Part shown: in pieces, positions 23,271-32,127 of the stretch
Layout of the letters: the number at the start of each line of letters is the position of its first letter
Numbering within the stretch: position 1 is the stretch's first letter
Origin: Roseinatronobacter alkalisoli
GTDB taxonomy: Bacteria; Pseudomonadota; Alphaproteobacteria; Rhodobacterales; Rhodobacteraceae
Reading direction: 5' to 3'
NCBI RefSeq assembly: GCF_028745735.1
Contig: NZ_JAQZSM010000031.1
Location: forward strand, 1-35,733
DNA length: 35,733 nt
Position numbers and translations under genes: made by a program
The notes under the pieces: model-generated
What the model saw: only the letters and a program-made list of their open reading frames with translations
The model's database searches: none
Told to the model about the DNA's origin: nothing

Positions 23271-24779
23271 ATGACACCAACCCGAACCCACACCGACATT
23301 CTGAACGCTGCGGGTCTGACGGCGACCGATCTTGCGGGCGGTGATCTGGCGGTGCATTCCCCCATCGACGGGGCGGAAATCGCGCGGTTGCGCCAGACCC
23401 CTGCTGCGCAGATGCCAGACATCATCGCGCGCGCGCAATCGGCCTTCAAAGTATGGCGCAGCGTCCCTGCACCGCGCCGGGGCGAGTTGGTGCGCCTGCT
23501 GGGCGAGGAATTGCGCGCCGCCAAGGACGCGCTTGGCGCGGTTGTTACCCTTGAAGCGGGCAAGATCACATCCGAAGGGTTAGGTGAAGTTCAGGAAATG
23601 ATCGACATCTGCGATTTTGCCGTGGGCCTGTCGCGCCAGCTTTATGGGCTGACCATTGCCAGCGAACGCCCCGGCCACCGGATGATGGAAACATGGCACC
23701 CGATGGGGCCAACCGCTGTGATCACGGCGTTCAATTTTCCGGTGGCCGTGTGGTCATGGAACACGGCGCTTGCGCTTGTCTGCGGCAATCCCGTGATCTG
23801 GAAACCGTCGGAGAAAACACCGTTGACCGCCCTGGCGTCGATGGTGGCGTTCCAACGTGCATTGGCGCGGTTTGGTGATGATGCGCCCGAAGGTCTGGTA
23901 CAACTGGTCATTGGTGGGCCGGAAACCGGCGCGGCGCTGGTCGAAAGCCCGGCTGTGGCCGTGGTGTCGGCAACCGGGTCAACGCGCATGGGGCGGATTG
24001 TCGGGCCGAAAGTCGCGCAGCGCTTCGGGCGCTCCATTCTGGAACTGGGTGGCAATAACGCGATGATCGTAGCCCCGTCAGCTGATCTGGATATGGCCGT
24101 GCGCGCCATCGTGTTTTCCGCTGTTGGCACGGCCGGGCAGCGCTGCACATCGCTGCGCCGCCTGATTGTGCATAATTCCATCCGCGCTGAACTGGTGGAA
24201 AAGCTGAAGACCGCATATGCAACCCTGCCGGTGGGTGATCCGCGCGATGCAGGCACGCTGGTTGGCCCCTTGATTGATGCCGACAGCCTGGCCCGTATGC
24301 TGGCGGCGCTGGAACAGGCCCGTGCCGAGGGGGGGCAGATTTACGGGGGCGAGCGGTGCGACGCAGTGGCAGGCGGGGCCTATGTCACCCCCGCAATCGC
24401 CGATATGCCCGGCCAAAGCGCGATTGTGAAAACCGAAACCTTCGCGCCCATCCTGTATGTCATGGGCTATGACACGCTGGAGGACGCGATTGATCTGCAA
24501 AATGACGTGCCGCAAGGCCTGTCATCCTGCATATTCACCCTGAACCTGCGAGAGGCCGAAGCATTCCTGTCGGCTGTCGGGTCCGATTGCGGGATTGCCA
24601 ATGTCAATATTGGCCCGTCAGGCGCGGAAATCGGCGGCGCATTCGGCGGCGAGAAGGAAACCGGCGGCGGGCGCGAAAGCGGGTCTGACGCATGGAAAGC
24701 CTATATGCGCCGCGCCACGAACACGATCAACTATTCGGCGCAGTTGCCGCTGGCACAAGGGGTGAAGTTTGACATCTGA
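23271..24779 (+). CDS. amaB: Piperideine-6-carboxylate / aminoadipate semialdehyde dehydrogenase
   Basis: A 502-residue NAD-dependent aldehyde dehydrogenase of the ALDH7 group. Catalytic residues are N155 (ITAFNFPVAV), E258 (ILELGGNN) and C292 (GTAGQRCTSLRRL). The C-terminus, with FGGEKETGGGRESGSDAWKA and RATNTINYS, is diagnostic for the enzyme that oxidises 2-aminoadipate 6-semialdehyde (in equilibrium with piperideine-6-carboxylate) to 2-aminoadipate in lysine breakdown. The ATG at 23271 has AAAAGGAGA just upstream; the frame is open for 69 more codons before it but without a ribosome site. Its 3' end overlaps the next gene by 11 bases. The same pair order (dehydrogenase and flavin oxidase) is known as amaB-amaA in Pseudomonas. 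Confidence 0.92.
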   Translation: MTPTRTHTDILNAAGLTATDLAGGDLAVHSPIDGAEIARLRQTPAAQMPDIIARAQSAFKVWRSVPAPRRGELVRLLGEELRAAKDALGAVVTLEAGKITSEGLGEVQEMIDICDFAVGLSRQLYGLTIASERPGHRMMETWHPMGPTAVITAFNFPVAVWSWNTALALVCGNPVIWKPSEKTPLTALASMVAFQRALARFGDDAPEGLVQLVIGGPETGAALVESPAVAVVSATGSTRMGRIVGPKVAQRFGRSILELGGNNAMIVAPSADLDMAVRAIVFSAVGTAGQRCTSLRRLIVHNSIRAELVEKLKTAYATLPVGDPRDAGTLVGPLIDADSLARMLAALEQARAEGGQIYGGERCDAVAGGAYVTPAIADMPGQSAIVKTETFAPILYVMGYDTLEDAIDLQNDVPQGLSSCIFTLNLREAEAFLSAVGSDCGIANVNIGPSGAEIGGAFGGEKETGGGRESGSDAWKAYMRRATNTINYSAQLPLAQGVKFDI

Positions 24780-26043
24780 GCCGAACCTGTGGCGGGTTTC
24801 CAGCGCTGAGTCCTTCACCGCCCCGCCCATCGGGCATGACAAGGTGGTTGATCTGGCGGTGGTCGGTGGCGGCTACACTGGCTGCGCCGCTGCGCTGGAA
24901 GCCGCGCGTCAGGGCGCTTCGGTCGTTTTGCTGGAGGCGCAGACCGTGGGCCATGGCGGTTCAGGGCGCAATGTCGGGTTGGTCAATGCAGGGCTGTGGT
25001 TGCAGCCTGATGCGGTAATGGCTCGGATAGGGCAGGGGCCGGGGCGGCGGCTTATTGACTGTCTGGCGGAAGCGCCTGACCGGGTGTTCGACCTGATCAC
25101 GCGCGAGGGAATTGATTGCGACCCCGTGCGCAACGGCACCTTGCATCTGGCCCATTCGCGGGCCGGGTTACGCGAGCTTCAGGGGCGTTTCCGGCAGGGA
25201 AGGGCGTTGGATGCGCCGTTGGGTCTGCTGGACGCGGCGGAAACCACCCGACGCACCGGAACCGGGGCGTTCCACGGCGCGCTGTTCGATCCGCGCGCCG
25301 GAACCATTCAGCCATTGTCCTATGTGCGCGGGCTTGCGCGGGCGGCAATCCGGAATGGGGCCGCGCTGCATGAACAAAGCCCCGTCACCGCCCTGAAGCG
25401 TGACAAAGATTGCTGGCAACTGTCCGCACGCGGGCACACCATCGGTGCCCGGCGCGTTCTAGTGGCAAGCAATGCCTATCACCTTGGGCTGCGCGAGCCG
25501 TTCCAGCCGCAGATTATTGCTGTGCATTTCTGCCAGTTTGCGACTGACCCACTGCCAGCCACCTTGCAACAGGCCATTCTGCCCGGTGGCGAAGGGTGCT
25601 GGGATACCGCGCTTGTCATGTCATCCTTTCGGATGGACCGGGCCGGACGTCTGATCATTGGCGGGATCGGCAATGGCGATGGTCCGGGCGGCGCGCTGCA
25701 TGCGGGCTGGGCGGCGCGCAAGATGGCTGCCCTGTTTCCCGCGCTGAAGGGGCAGCCCTTCCGCCACGGCTGGAGCGGGCGCATCGCCATGACCAGTGAC
25801 CATATCCCGAAGATCGTGGAATTCGGCCCTGATGCCTATGCGGTTTTCGGCTATTCCGGTCGCGGCATCGGGCCTGGCACCGTTTTTGGCACCCAGACCG
25901 CCCGCGCATTGCTGTCTGGCACTGCTGATCCCTTGCCGGTGACACCCGTTCCCGGGCATGTGGAACGATTTTCCGCAATGCGCGCCGCCTGGTATGAAGC
26001 CGGTGCCTGCATGATCCATGCAACAGCGGCACAATTGCGGTGA
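24769..26043 (+). CDS. amaA: FAD-dependent oxidoreductase, probable L-pipecolate oxidase
   Basis: A 424-residue flavoenzyme of the D-amino-acid oxidase/glycine oxidase (DAO) superfamily. The FAD-binding Rossmann motif is VVGGGYTGCAAA at about 31-42, with the ribose-binding Glu at 57 (VVLLEAQ), and the C-terminal FAD block YAVFGYSGRGIGPGTVFG is intact. In Pseudomonas the AmaA member oxidises L-pipecolate to piperideine-6-carboxylate, the substrate of the dehydrogenase encoded just upstream. The start appears to be a TTG at 24769, inside the end of amaB, with AAGGGG 6 bases before it; no ATG is near the conserved N-terminus. Because DAO proteins vary in substrate, pipecolate is deduced mainly from the neighbour; sarcosine or another secondary amine remains possible. 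Confidence 0.82.
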   Translation: MTSEPNLWRVSSAESFTAPPIGHDKVVDLAVVGGGYTGCAAALEAARQGASVVLLEAQTVGHGGSGRNVGLVNAGLWLQPDAVMARIGQGPGRRLIDCLAEAPDRVFDLITREGIDCDPVRNGTLHLAHSRAGLRELQGRFRQGRALDAPLGLLDAAETTRRTGTGAFHGALFDPRAGTIQPLSYVRGLARAAIRNGAALHEQSPVTALKRDKDCWQLSARGHTIGARRVLVASNAYHLGLREPFQPQIIAVHFCQFATDPLPATLQQAILPGGEGCWDTALVMSSFRMDRAGRLIIGGIGNGDGPGGALHAGWAARKMAALFPALKGQPFRHGWSGRIAMTSDHIPKIVEFGPDAYAVFGYSGRGIGPGTVFGTQTARALLSGTADPLPVTPVPGHVERFSAMRAAWYEAGACMIHATAAQLR

Positions 26044-26078
26044 TCGGGGGCGAAATCCGCCATCGGGGATATCTGTTC

Positions 26079-27077
26079 CTATTCAACAGCTTCCGTATGA
26101 TCGCCAAACATGACAACCCTGTTCCGCCCGGCAGATTTTGCCTGATACAGGGCCTTGTCCGCCCGTTCCAGCCAATCCCCCGCCGCAGTCAGATTCGCAG
26201 CCTGCGGGGCCAGCCCCATGCTTATTGTCATCTTTTCCGGATGAATTTCCGGAATGCCTGCCTCTGATATCAGCACGCGCAGTCGCTCCGCAAAGGCAAG
26301 AGCATCCTTTGCGCTGATGCCGTTTAGCAAGATCGCAAACTCCTCTCCACCATAGCGCCCGACAACATCATTGCGCCGCAGGTTGGCAAGCATGGTTGCG
26401 GACACCACGCGCAGGGCCGCATCCCCGGCCTGATGCCCGAAACGGTCATTGATGGCCTTGAAGAAATCGATATCGGCCAGAATCAGCGCCATCTGCGTCC
26501 CTTCGGGTTTGGCCAGAGCGGCGCGCAAGTGCCGCTCGAAGGCCGCGCGGGTCAAAGTGCCGGTCAAGCTGTCCTTACTTGAAATCAGACGAAGTTCCAT
26601 CTGTGACACGACCAGTTTCGCAAAACTTTGTAGAACCTTAGAGTCATTGTCCGAAAATACCCGGGGTTCAGGCCCCATGACGCATAATGCGCCCACATTG
26701 TAGCCATCGGGCGTTTGCAGCGGCACGCCAAGATAACAGCGCAGTCCCGGTGGACCGGTCACAAAAGGGTTGTTCATGAATCTGGGGTCTTGCGTCGCGT
26801 CATCAACTTGGAGGGTGCAACTGTCCCTGATGGTGTGATCACAAAACGCGACAGAGCGCGGCGTTTCCGCCACATCGACGCCAAGAATCGATTTGAACCA
26901 TTGCCGATCGCTGTCAATCAGGGAAACAGCAGCGATGGGCACGTTAAGCACTGTTTTGACAAGGGATGTTATATCGTCAAATTCCGCCTCGCTGGCAGTA
27001 TCAAGGATCTGATAGCGCTTCAGGGCGGCAAGACGGGCGATTTCGTCATCGGTTTTGGGTGTGGAGATGAAAGTCAT
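26079..27077 (-). CDS. Diguanylate cyclase with GAF sensor domain
   Basis: A 332-residue cytoplasmic protein. Residues about 25-160 form a GAF domain (LDTASEAEFDDITSLVKTVL, VAFCDHTI, YLGVPLQTPDGYNVGALCVM), and 165-325 a GGDEF domain. The active site is GGEEF at 243-247 with the metal-binding DIDFFK at 202-207, so the cyclase should be active and make c-di-GMP from two GTP. An RxxD product-inhibition site (RRND, 234-237) lies exactly five residues before GGEEF. The gene overlaps the small upstream gene by 4 bases and ends the cellulose operon, suggesting that it supplies the activator for the BcsA PilZ domain. The GAF ligand is unknown. The gene converges on amaA with a gap of about 35 bases. 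Confidence 0.92.
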   Translation of the reverse strand: MTFISTPKTDDEIARLAALKRYQILDTASEAEFDDITSLVKTVLNVPIAAVSLIDSDRQWFKSILGVDVAETPRSVAFCDHTIRDSCTLQVDDATQDPRFMNNPFVTGPPGLRCYLGVPLQTPDGYNVGALCVMGPEPRVFSDNDSKVLQSFAKLVVSQMELRLISSKDSLTGTLTRAAFERHLRAALAKPEGTQMALILADIDFFKAINDRFGHQAGDAALRVVSATMLANLRRNDVVGRYGGEEFAILLNGISAKDALAFAERLRVLISEAGIPEIHPEKMTISMGLAPQAANLTAAGDWLERADKALYQAKSAGRNRVVMFGDHTEAVE

Positions 27078-27331
27078 ATGTCTTTCTCCGCTTCGATGGC
27101 CTGAAGGAGCTTCGTTTCATAGCTGGCAACCAGTGCATGCACATAGCGCTGTATGTCCTCGGATGGATGTCCCGCCGCCTGCAGCGCTTGCGACAGCTCG
27201 ATCAGATTCTGATAATGTTCTCGCACGACGGGCAATAATCTGGCGGGCAGGCCGGACTCCCATTCCATGGGAATGCCGTCTGGCTGTGTCGCGTCGCGTG
27301 AAGGTGTGTGTTCCAGGGTACTGCTCCGCAT
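27074..27331 (-). CDS. Small helical protein of unknown function, coupled to the diguanylate cyclase
   Basis: An 85-residue acidic protein that I do not recognise. Residues about 1-28 look disordered; the rest (ARLLPVVREHYQNLIELSQA, then EDIQRYVHALVASYETKLLQ) appears to be two amphipathic helices, with no signal peptide or membrane segment. Its stop overlaps the cyclase start by 4 bases, the best evidence that it is real. It begins 43 bases after the TPR gene stop. The ATG at 27331 and an internal ATG at 27268 both lack a clear ribosome site. Its position suggests a cytoplasmic partner of the cyclase or of cellulose synthase; that is only inference. Confidence 0.65.
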   Translation of the reverse strand: MRSSTLEHTPSRDATQPDGIPMEWESGLPARLLPVVREHYQNLIELSQALQAAGHPSEDIQRYVHALVASYETKLLQAIEAEKDI

Positions 27332-27374
27332 TGGGGAAAGGGTGTGTCAGGCCAGGGTCCGGATTTGCGTATGA

Positions 27375-28823
27375 TCATTCAGCAGCGCGCAGGGCGCGGC
27401 GCGTTTCGGACGTGGCAAGCTGGCGATGAAGCTGTAGGAATATGTCACGCGCGGCATTGCGGTTACCCATATTGAGCAGGGAATATCCCTTCAGCAAACC
27501 CAGATCGCGCCGCATGCTGCCGGTCAGTTGTGCATGCGCGTCAATATAGGCAATGGCACGCGCGTAATCACCACTTTCATAGGCGCGCAATCCGCGCTGG
27601 TCGAGGATTTGACTTTCGATCTCAATGCGTTGGTCGCGGGTAAGGTCAACCGACGCTGCAATCTGCGCAGCCTGTTCAGTCATGTTCAGCTTCAGCAGCG
27701 AAAGCATCCATCCGAAGGCCGCATCACGCCGCACGGTGGCAGAGCCACCTTGCCGGGCAGCGCGTTGGAATGCGGTAACTGCTTCCATCGGGCGTTCGGC
27801 ATTATAGGCGCACCACCCGCGTTGATAGATCACATCGATCCGGCTGGAATTGGCAGAAAGCGCCAGACATTCCGCCCATGCGCCGCGTTGCGCAGCGGCG
27901 GCAACAGATGACAACCCCGCCCCTGACTGCGCCGGGGCGGTGGCCTGTGGCTGTGGGGCGCTTGGTGTGCTGGGCGCTTCGGGTCTGGGCGGGGGGCGCG
28001 TGCTGGCGGGTGGCGTTGCCGCCGTTGGTGCCGTGGTGTCAGGCGGGGCGGTGGTGGCGGCATCCAGTTCAATCACCTGTTCGCCATTCGGCCAGCGCGC
28101 AGGCACCTGCCGCCCGGCGCGCAGCCGGTTTTCGACGCGGCGAATGTCTGTCGCAGCATCCGGGGCGCTTGCCAAGGCTGCATCCGCCAGCGATTCCAGT
28201 TCCGTCAGGTTAGCGACCGCGTCTGCCTTTTCCAGCGTGGAGATAAGTATTTCCGACGCTGAACAACTGCCGATCACGGACCGATAGATGCCAAGCGCGC
28301 GGCTTGTCTCGCCCAGCAGCAAGTGCATCTCCGCCAGTTCCCAGGCATTGTTTATCCGCTCACATGACAGAAGCGCCGGAATCCCGCGCGCAATTCCGAT
28401 TGCGGTTTCAGCCTGTTGTGCGGCTACGGCCGCGGTGAACTGTTGCTGCGCCTCTGACAGGTTCAGCAGTGACAGCATTTCTGTAGGCGGTGACCAGTCC
28501 GCAAAATCCCTGTCGGTTTCTGCAATCAGTGCGCGCGCGCCATCAAAATCGCCGCTTTCGATCAGCCGGTAGATCCGGTCAATGCTGTCCGGCCCGGTAT
28601 CCGCGCGCATATCAGACAGATTGGCAGGCGGGGTCCAGTCCGGGAACTGTATCTGCAAACGCCGCAATTCCGACCGGACCGCCACATCATTGTCCTGTTC
28701 CAGATAGAAACGCAGCGCCTGCAGATCGCTTGGACCGGGTTGTTGGGCGGCAGCCGGAATGGCTGCGCCAAGGGTAAGCGCAAGCGCAAGCGCCAGTATC
28801 ATGATGCGGGGAAAGACGGTCAT
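27375..28823 (-). CDS. Secreted TPR protein of the cellulose operon (BcsC-like, no barrel)
   Basis: A protein of about 482 residues with a signal peptide (MTVFPRIMILALALALTLGA, cleavage near AAAQQ). Helical TPR-like repeats occupy the N-terminal half, followed by a Pro/Thr/Ala-rich linker at about 250-310 and further TPR-like repeats to the end (AYNAERPMEAVTAFQRAARQ, LLKGYSLLNMGNRNAARDIF). A complete BcsC has TPRs followed by an outer-membrane beta-barrel of several hundred residues; here the protein stops after the repeats and shows no barrel strands. It would be a periplasmic scaffold guiding the glucan. The start at 28823 forms an ATGA overlap with the bcsZ stop; an ATG 12 bases upstream (28835) is the alternative. 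Confidence 0.75.
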   Translation of the reverse strand: MTVFPRIMILALALALTLGAAIPAAAQQPGPSDLQALRFYLEQDNDVAVRSELRRLQIQFPDWTPPANLSDMRADTGPDSIDRIYRLIESGDFDGARALIAETDRDFADWSPPTEMLSLLNLSEAQQQFTAAVAAQQAETAIGIARGIPALLSCERINNAWELAEMHLLLGETSRALGIYRSVIGSCSASEILISTLEKADAVANLTELESLADAALASAPDAATDIRRVENRLRAGRQVPARWPNGEQVIELDAATTAPPDTTAPTAATPPASTRPPPRPEAPSTPSAPQPQATAPAQSGAGLSSVAAAAQRGAWAECLALSANSSRIDVIYQRGWCAYNAERPMEAVTAFQRAARQGGSATVRRDAAFGWMLSLLKLNMTEQAAQIAASVDLTRDQRIEIESQILDQRGLRAYESGDYARAIAYIDAHAQLTGSMRRDLGLLKGYSLLNMGNRNAARDIFLQLHRQLATSETRRALRAAE

Positions 28824-29881
28824 ATCGGTCGGCATGAGGGAAGCATCTCTGTCTGCGCTAGCATCGTAAACAGATGCAGCGTCGCTGGGTAATAGGGTTG
28901 ATTGCGTGCAAAAGGGGGAATGGCGGCACCCATGCCCCCATGGGCTGCGCATCCGGCAATGGCCGCGATGGCGCGATATCCTGCATCTGCGCTGAATTCC
29001 AGAATCTCGCCGGTATTGGCGTCAATGACGGTGCCCGCATGGCCTTGCGGCGCGCGTGCCATCGCGTTCGCAGCGCGCAGAATTGCAGGGTGCTGGTATT
29101 CACCGGACCACGCCAGAAACAACGGAATGCGGATGGCTTCATAGCCCGTATGCCGGGAAAACCCTTCGGCCGGGCGTGGCCCTGCGACTGTCAGCTGAAG
29201 CCAGTCGGGCACCAGACCCGAGCGCGCAATTTCGGCCATCAGGTCAAGGCAGGAACTGGCCACCCGGCTAAGCTGTGTATCGCCGGTCGCAGCGGACAGC
29301 GCGCGCAACGCACGCGGCATGATATAGGACGGGTTGAAGACGATGGCATCATCCATGACAAACCCGGTTTCGGCAGGCAGCAGGATTGGTGCGCCGGGCC
29401 GGTCTGGCCGTGATGCAATGCACTTGCGCGTCAGATCCTCTGCGACCGCAATGGCACGTGCGCGCCATTGGGGCGTGTCGAACCGTTCAGCGCCGCGCAA
29501 CAGTGCCCATGCATAAAACAGGTCACCATCGCTGGCATTGTTAAGATCCGGCACGCGCACCGGCGTATCGGGCAACCAGCGCCAGGCCAGCAGGTTATCC
29601 GTCCGTATGGCCAGATTGGCATGTGTCCAGTCCGCCATCCGGCGGAATGCATCTGCGTCACCGAATTCGGCGGCCAGCAGCATGCCATATCCCTGACCTT
29701 CGGAATGGCTGGCATTATTCTGGGGGGCGTCGATGACACGCCCGCTGAAATCCAGATGCGCGGTCTTCCATGCCTGCCAAAGCGCGTTCGCAGGTTCGCG
29801 CATGGTGTCGGCCAGCGCAGGACCGGACAGGCCCATCAGCGCGGCGCCCGCAGTGCCGGTCAGGAAAGAACGCCGTTTCAT
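28820..29881 (-). CDS. bcsZ: Cellulose-operon endoglucanase BcsZ (glycoside hydrolase family 8)
   Basis: A 353-residue periplasmic beta-1,4-endoglucanase that trims or edits nascent cellulose. The N-terminus MKRRSFLTGTAGAALMGLSG has a twin-arginine-like signal with a hydrophobic core ending at ALA. The GH8 acid residue is E61 in NNASHSEGQGYGML, and the second conserved block is DLNNASDGDLFYAWALL with D118 and D120. Length matches the BcsZ/CMCax type. It overlaps the bcsB stop by 4 bases at its start and the TPR gene by 4 bases at its end, so it is translated as part of the operon. Confidence 0.93.
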   Translation of the reverse strand: MKRRSFLTGTAGAALMGLSGPALADTMREPANALWQAWKTAHLDFSGRVIDAPQNNASHSEGQGYGMLLAAEFGDADAFRRMADWTHANLAIRTDNLLAWRWLPDTPVRVPDLNNASDGDLFYAWALLRGAERFDTPQWRARAIAVAEDLTRKCIASRPDRPGAPILLPAETGFVMDDAIVFNPSYIMPRALRALSAATGDTQLSRVASSCLDLMAEIARSGLVPDWLQLTVAGPRPAEGFSRHTGYEAIRIPLFLAWSGEYQHPAILRAANAMARAPQGHAGTVIDANTGEILEFSADAGYRAIAAIAGCAAHGGMGAAIPPFARNQPYYPATLHLFTMLAQTEMLPSCRPI

Positions 29882-32127
29882 CGGCCACGCCTCCGTGTCA
29901 GGATCAGGATTGCCAATGCCACTGCGGCAGAAAACAGCGTCAGGCCAAGAACAATGGCGATGAACGGGACCGGGCGTAATGTCGCGTAATTGCCCATTAC
30001 CGCGCGCAGATTGCCGGGGCCAAGGCCCTCATGCAATGTCAGCGGGCGGTCAGGGGCCGTCCAGTTTTCCCAGCCGCGCCCTTCTTGATACAGCGCGAGC
30101 TGGCCCAAAGGACGGTCGCGGCCAGTGCGGCTTGCGGCCAGCGCACGCACCACGGTCAACGGGTCTGCGTCCGGGGCGAAGATCAGCCAGATTTCGCCGG
30201 GCCGGTCCAGATCGGGTTGCAGAACAGCCGCTTGCGCCCGCTTGCCGTCCAGCCAGTTATGCAGCGGCGGGGTGGTGCCATAGGCAAGTCCCGCAAGCGC
30301 GTTGACAAGCCTGCGCGGAACCCCGGCAATTTCACCAGGCCGAAGCCAGCCAAACACACCGCGCGGCCCGCCGACTGTTTCCCACGGGGTTACCGCCACC
30401 CGCGCCGGGTCTGCCTGCGCGGCAATGGGGCGCAGCGTGTCATACAGCGCGGGAATGGCGTCGCGCAGCATCGGGGTCTGAAGCTGCACGATATCCGACA
30501 ATGTTCCGATGTTTAAATGCGGAGCGGCGCTTCCGGTCCGGGACCGGTTCGGCGGCCCGTCCGCCAGCAATGCCGCCGCGATCTGTGGGACCAGACCGGG
30601 CGACAACTGCGCTTCCGCAGTCGCCGTCAGAACGATGTCCTGCGCCGAGACCATGGATAATGACATGTCAACTGATGGCAACGACATACTGGGGGAAGGG
30701 GGCACGAAAAGCCTGCTTTGCTCTGATATCTGCAGCATCGGGCCATCCATTGGCGGGCATGCCGCATCTGGCGGGTCACCGGGGATCAGGGCTTCGAATT
30801 CCAGCCGGTTCACGCCCGGTTGCAGCAGACGCGCGCCAAAGGAAACGGGCAATGTCGGCAGGGCCTGTCCGCCATCGCGGTCCAGCGGAAGCAGGCGGAT
30901 CGTCGTGCCGTTCACCTTGACAAGAAGCAGGGCGCCTTCTGGCAATCCTGCCGCGAAGCGATAATCAAGATCAAGCTGCGCCTTTTGCGATGCCAGCAGC
31001 ACCCAGTCCCAGGGCAATGCAAATTCAACCGCAAGCATGATGTAGCGCCCTTGCCCTTCCAGCCGGTTGACGCCAAGCGCAGAGAAGGGCTGCGTCACCC
31101 CCGGCGTCAGAACCGCAGGACCGTGCTGCCGGGTCAGTTCATCCTGCGACATCAGTTCCGCAATGACCGGGCTGTAATCCTGCGCCAGATCCAGAAACAG
31201 CACCTGCGCACCATCGCCACCGCGCACGAATTGCGGTTGGGCAGGGCCTTCGCCGGTGGGGAATGCCGTAATGCGCGCCATCTGGGGAATGTCATCCTCC
31301 ATTGTCCAGTATGGGGCGCTGACAATTTCGGGTGGCGTGCCACCCAGCGCGATTGCCGCCTGCGCAATAAAGGGGGCTGCGCCCAGCATCGGGGCATCAT
31401 GTTCCGGCCGCCGGAAGGTGATGGGTGCGCCGCGTGCCGTTTGCGCTGCAACCGCGGCCATGAACCCGACCGGCCCATCACCAAAAGCGTCAGCCGTCAT
31501 CTGCACACCGCTGTTTTGTGCATCAATATCTGTCCAGAGTGCGAAGGATGCATCAGGGCCACAGGCAACCCGGTGCGTGTGCTGGGCGCTGATTTCAACA
31601 AGGTTGCGCCCGGGCACAAGCAGTCCGGTTGGCACCGCAAGCGTGTCCGTCGAAAAACCGCTGAAACTGGATGGCACGATCTGGCCCAGATATGTGCCGT
31701 TGACGCTTACGCTAAGCGATGATCGCGCGGGCAAGGCGTCAATCCCGGTGTGGTGGGCAAGCTGCAATTCCGTTGCGCCGGGGTCTTGCGGCAGGAACAG
31801 GATAAACCGCTCTGATGCCGATTCCCCCGCCAGCCGTGCGGCGGGCCGGTCATTGCTGCGCAACCGTTCCAGACGCAGCGGCACCAGTTCTGTGCGGGTG
31901 CCAAGTGTCTGGTCCGCATGCCGCAGCGCATGGTCCGTGCGCCCGCGTTCAGTGGCTGGTTCCGGCGGCACTGTCTGTGCAGGTGCTTGCGGCATCTGGT
32001 CGGGTGTGTGGGGCGAACTGGTCGGCGGGTCAAGCCGGATGATCTGCGCCATCAGCCCCGGCGCGGGTAAAGCCACCGAAAGCAGACCGGCCATCAGGGC
32101 CACAGATGAAAGGGCGCGCAAGATCAT
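29878..32127 (-). CDS. bcsB: Cellulose synthase periplasmic subunit BcsB
   Basis: A 749-residue periplasmic protein anchored by one C-terminal helix (PFIAIVLGLTLFSAAVALAI, about 722-745) that packs against BcsA and guides the chain through the periplasm. The signal peptide covers about residues 1-27 and is followed by a Pro-rich stretch. The carbohydrate-binding-like and flavodoxin-like repeats of BcsB are visible in the blocks FILFLPQDPGATELQLAHHT, LVPGRNLVEISAQHTHRVAC and LLQPGVNRLEFEALIPGDPP. Start and stop overlap the neighbouring bcsA and bcsZ genes by 4 bases each. Length is close to other BcsB proteins. Confidence 0.94.
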   Translation of the reverse strand: MILRALSSVALMAGLLSVALPAPGLMAQIIRLDPPTSSPHTPDQMPQAPAQTVPPEPATERGRTDHALRHADQTLGTRTELVPLRLERLRSNDRPAARLAGESASERFILFLPQDPGATELQLAHHTGIDALPARSSLSVSVNGTYLGQIVPSSFSGFSTDTLAVPTGLLVPGRNLVEISAQHTHRVACGPDASFALWTDIDAQNSGVQMTADAFGDGPVGFMAAVAAQTARGAPITFRRPEHDAPMLGAAPFIAQAAIALGGTPPEIVSAPYWTMEDDIPQMARITAFPTGEGPAQPQFVRGGDGAQVLFLDLAQDYSPVIAELMSQDELTRQHGPAVLTPGVTQPFSALGVNRLEGQGRYIMLAVEFALPWDWVLLASQKAQLDLDYRFAAGLPEGALLLVKVNGTTIRLLPLDRDGGQALPTLPVSFGARLLQPGVNRLEFEALIPGDPPDAACPPMDGPMLQISEQSRLFVPPSPSMSLPSVDMSLSMVSAQDIVLTATAEAQLSPGLVPQIAAALLADGPPNRSRTGSAAPHLNIGTLSDIVQLQTPMLRDAIPALYDTLRPIAAQADPARVAVTPWETVGGPRGVFGWLRPGEIAGVPRRLVNALAGLAYGTTPPLHNWLDGKRAQAAVLQPDLDRPGEIWLIFAPDADPLTVVRALAASRTGRDRPLGQLALYQEGRGWENWTAPDRPLTLHEGLGPGNLRAVMGNYATLRPVPFIAIVLGLTLFSAAVALAILILTRRRGR

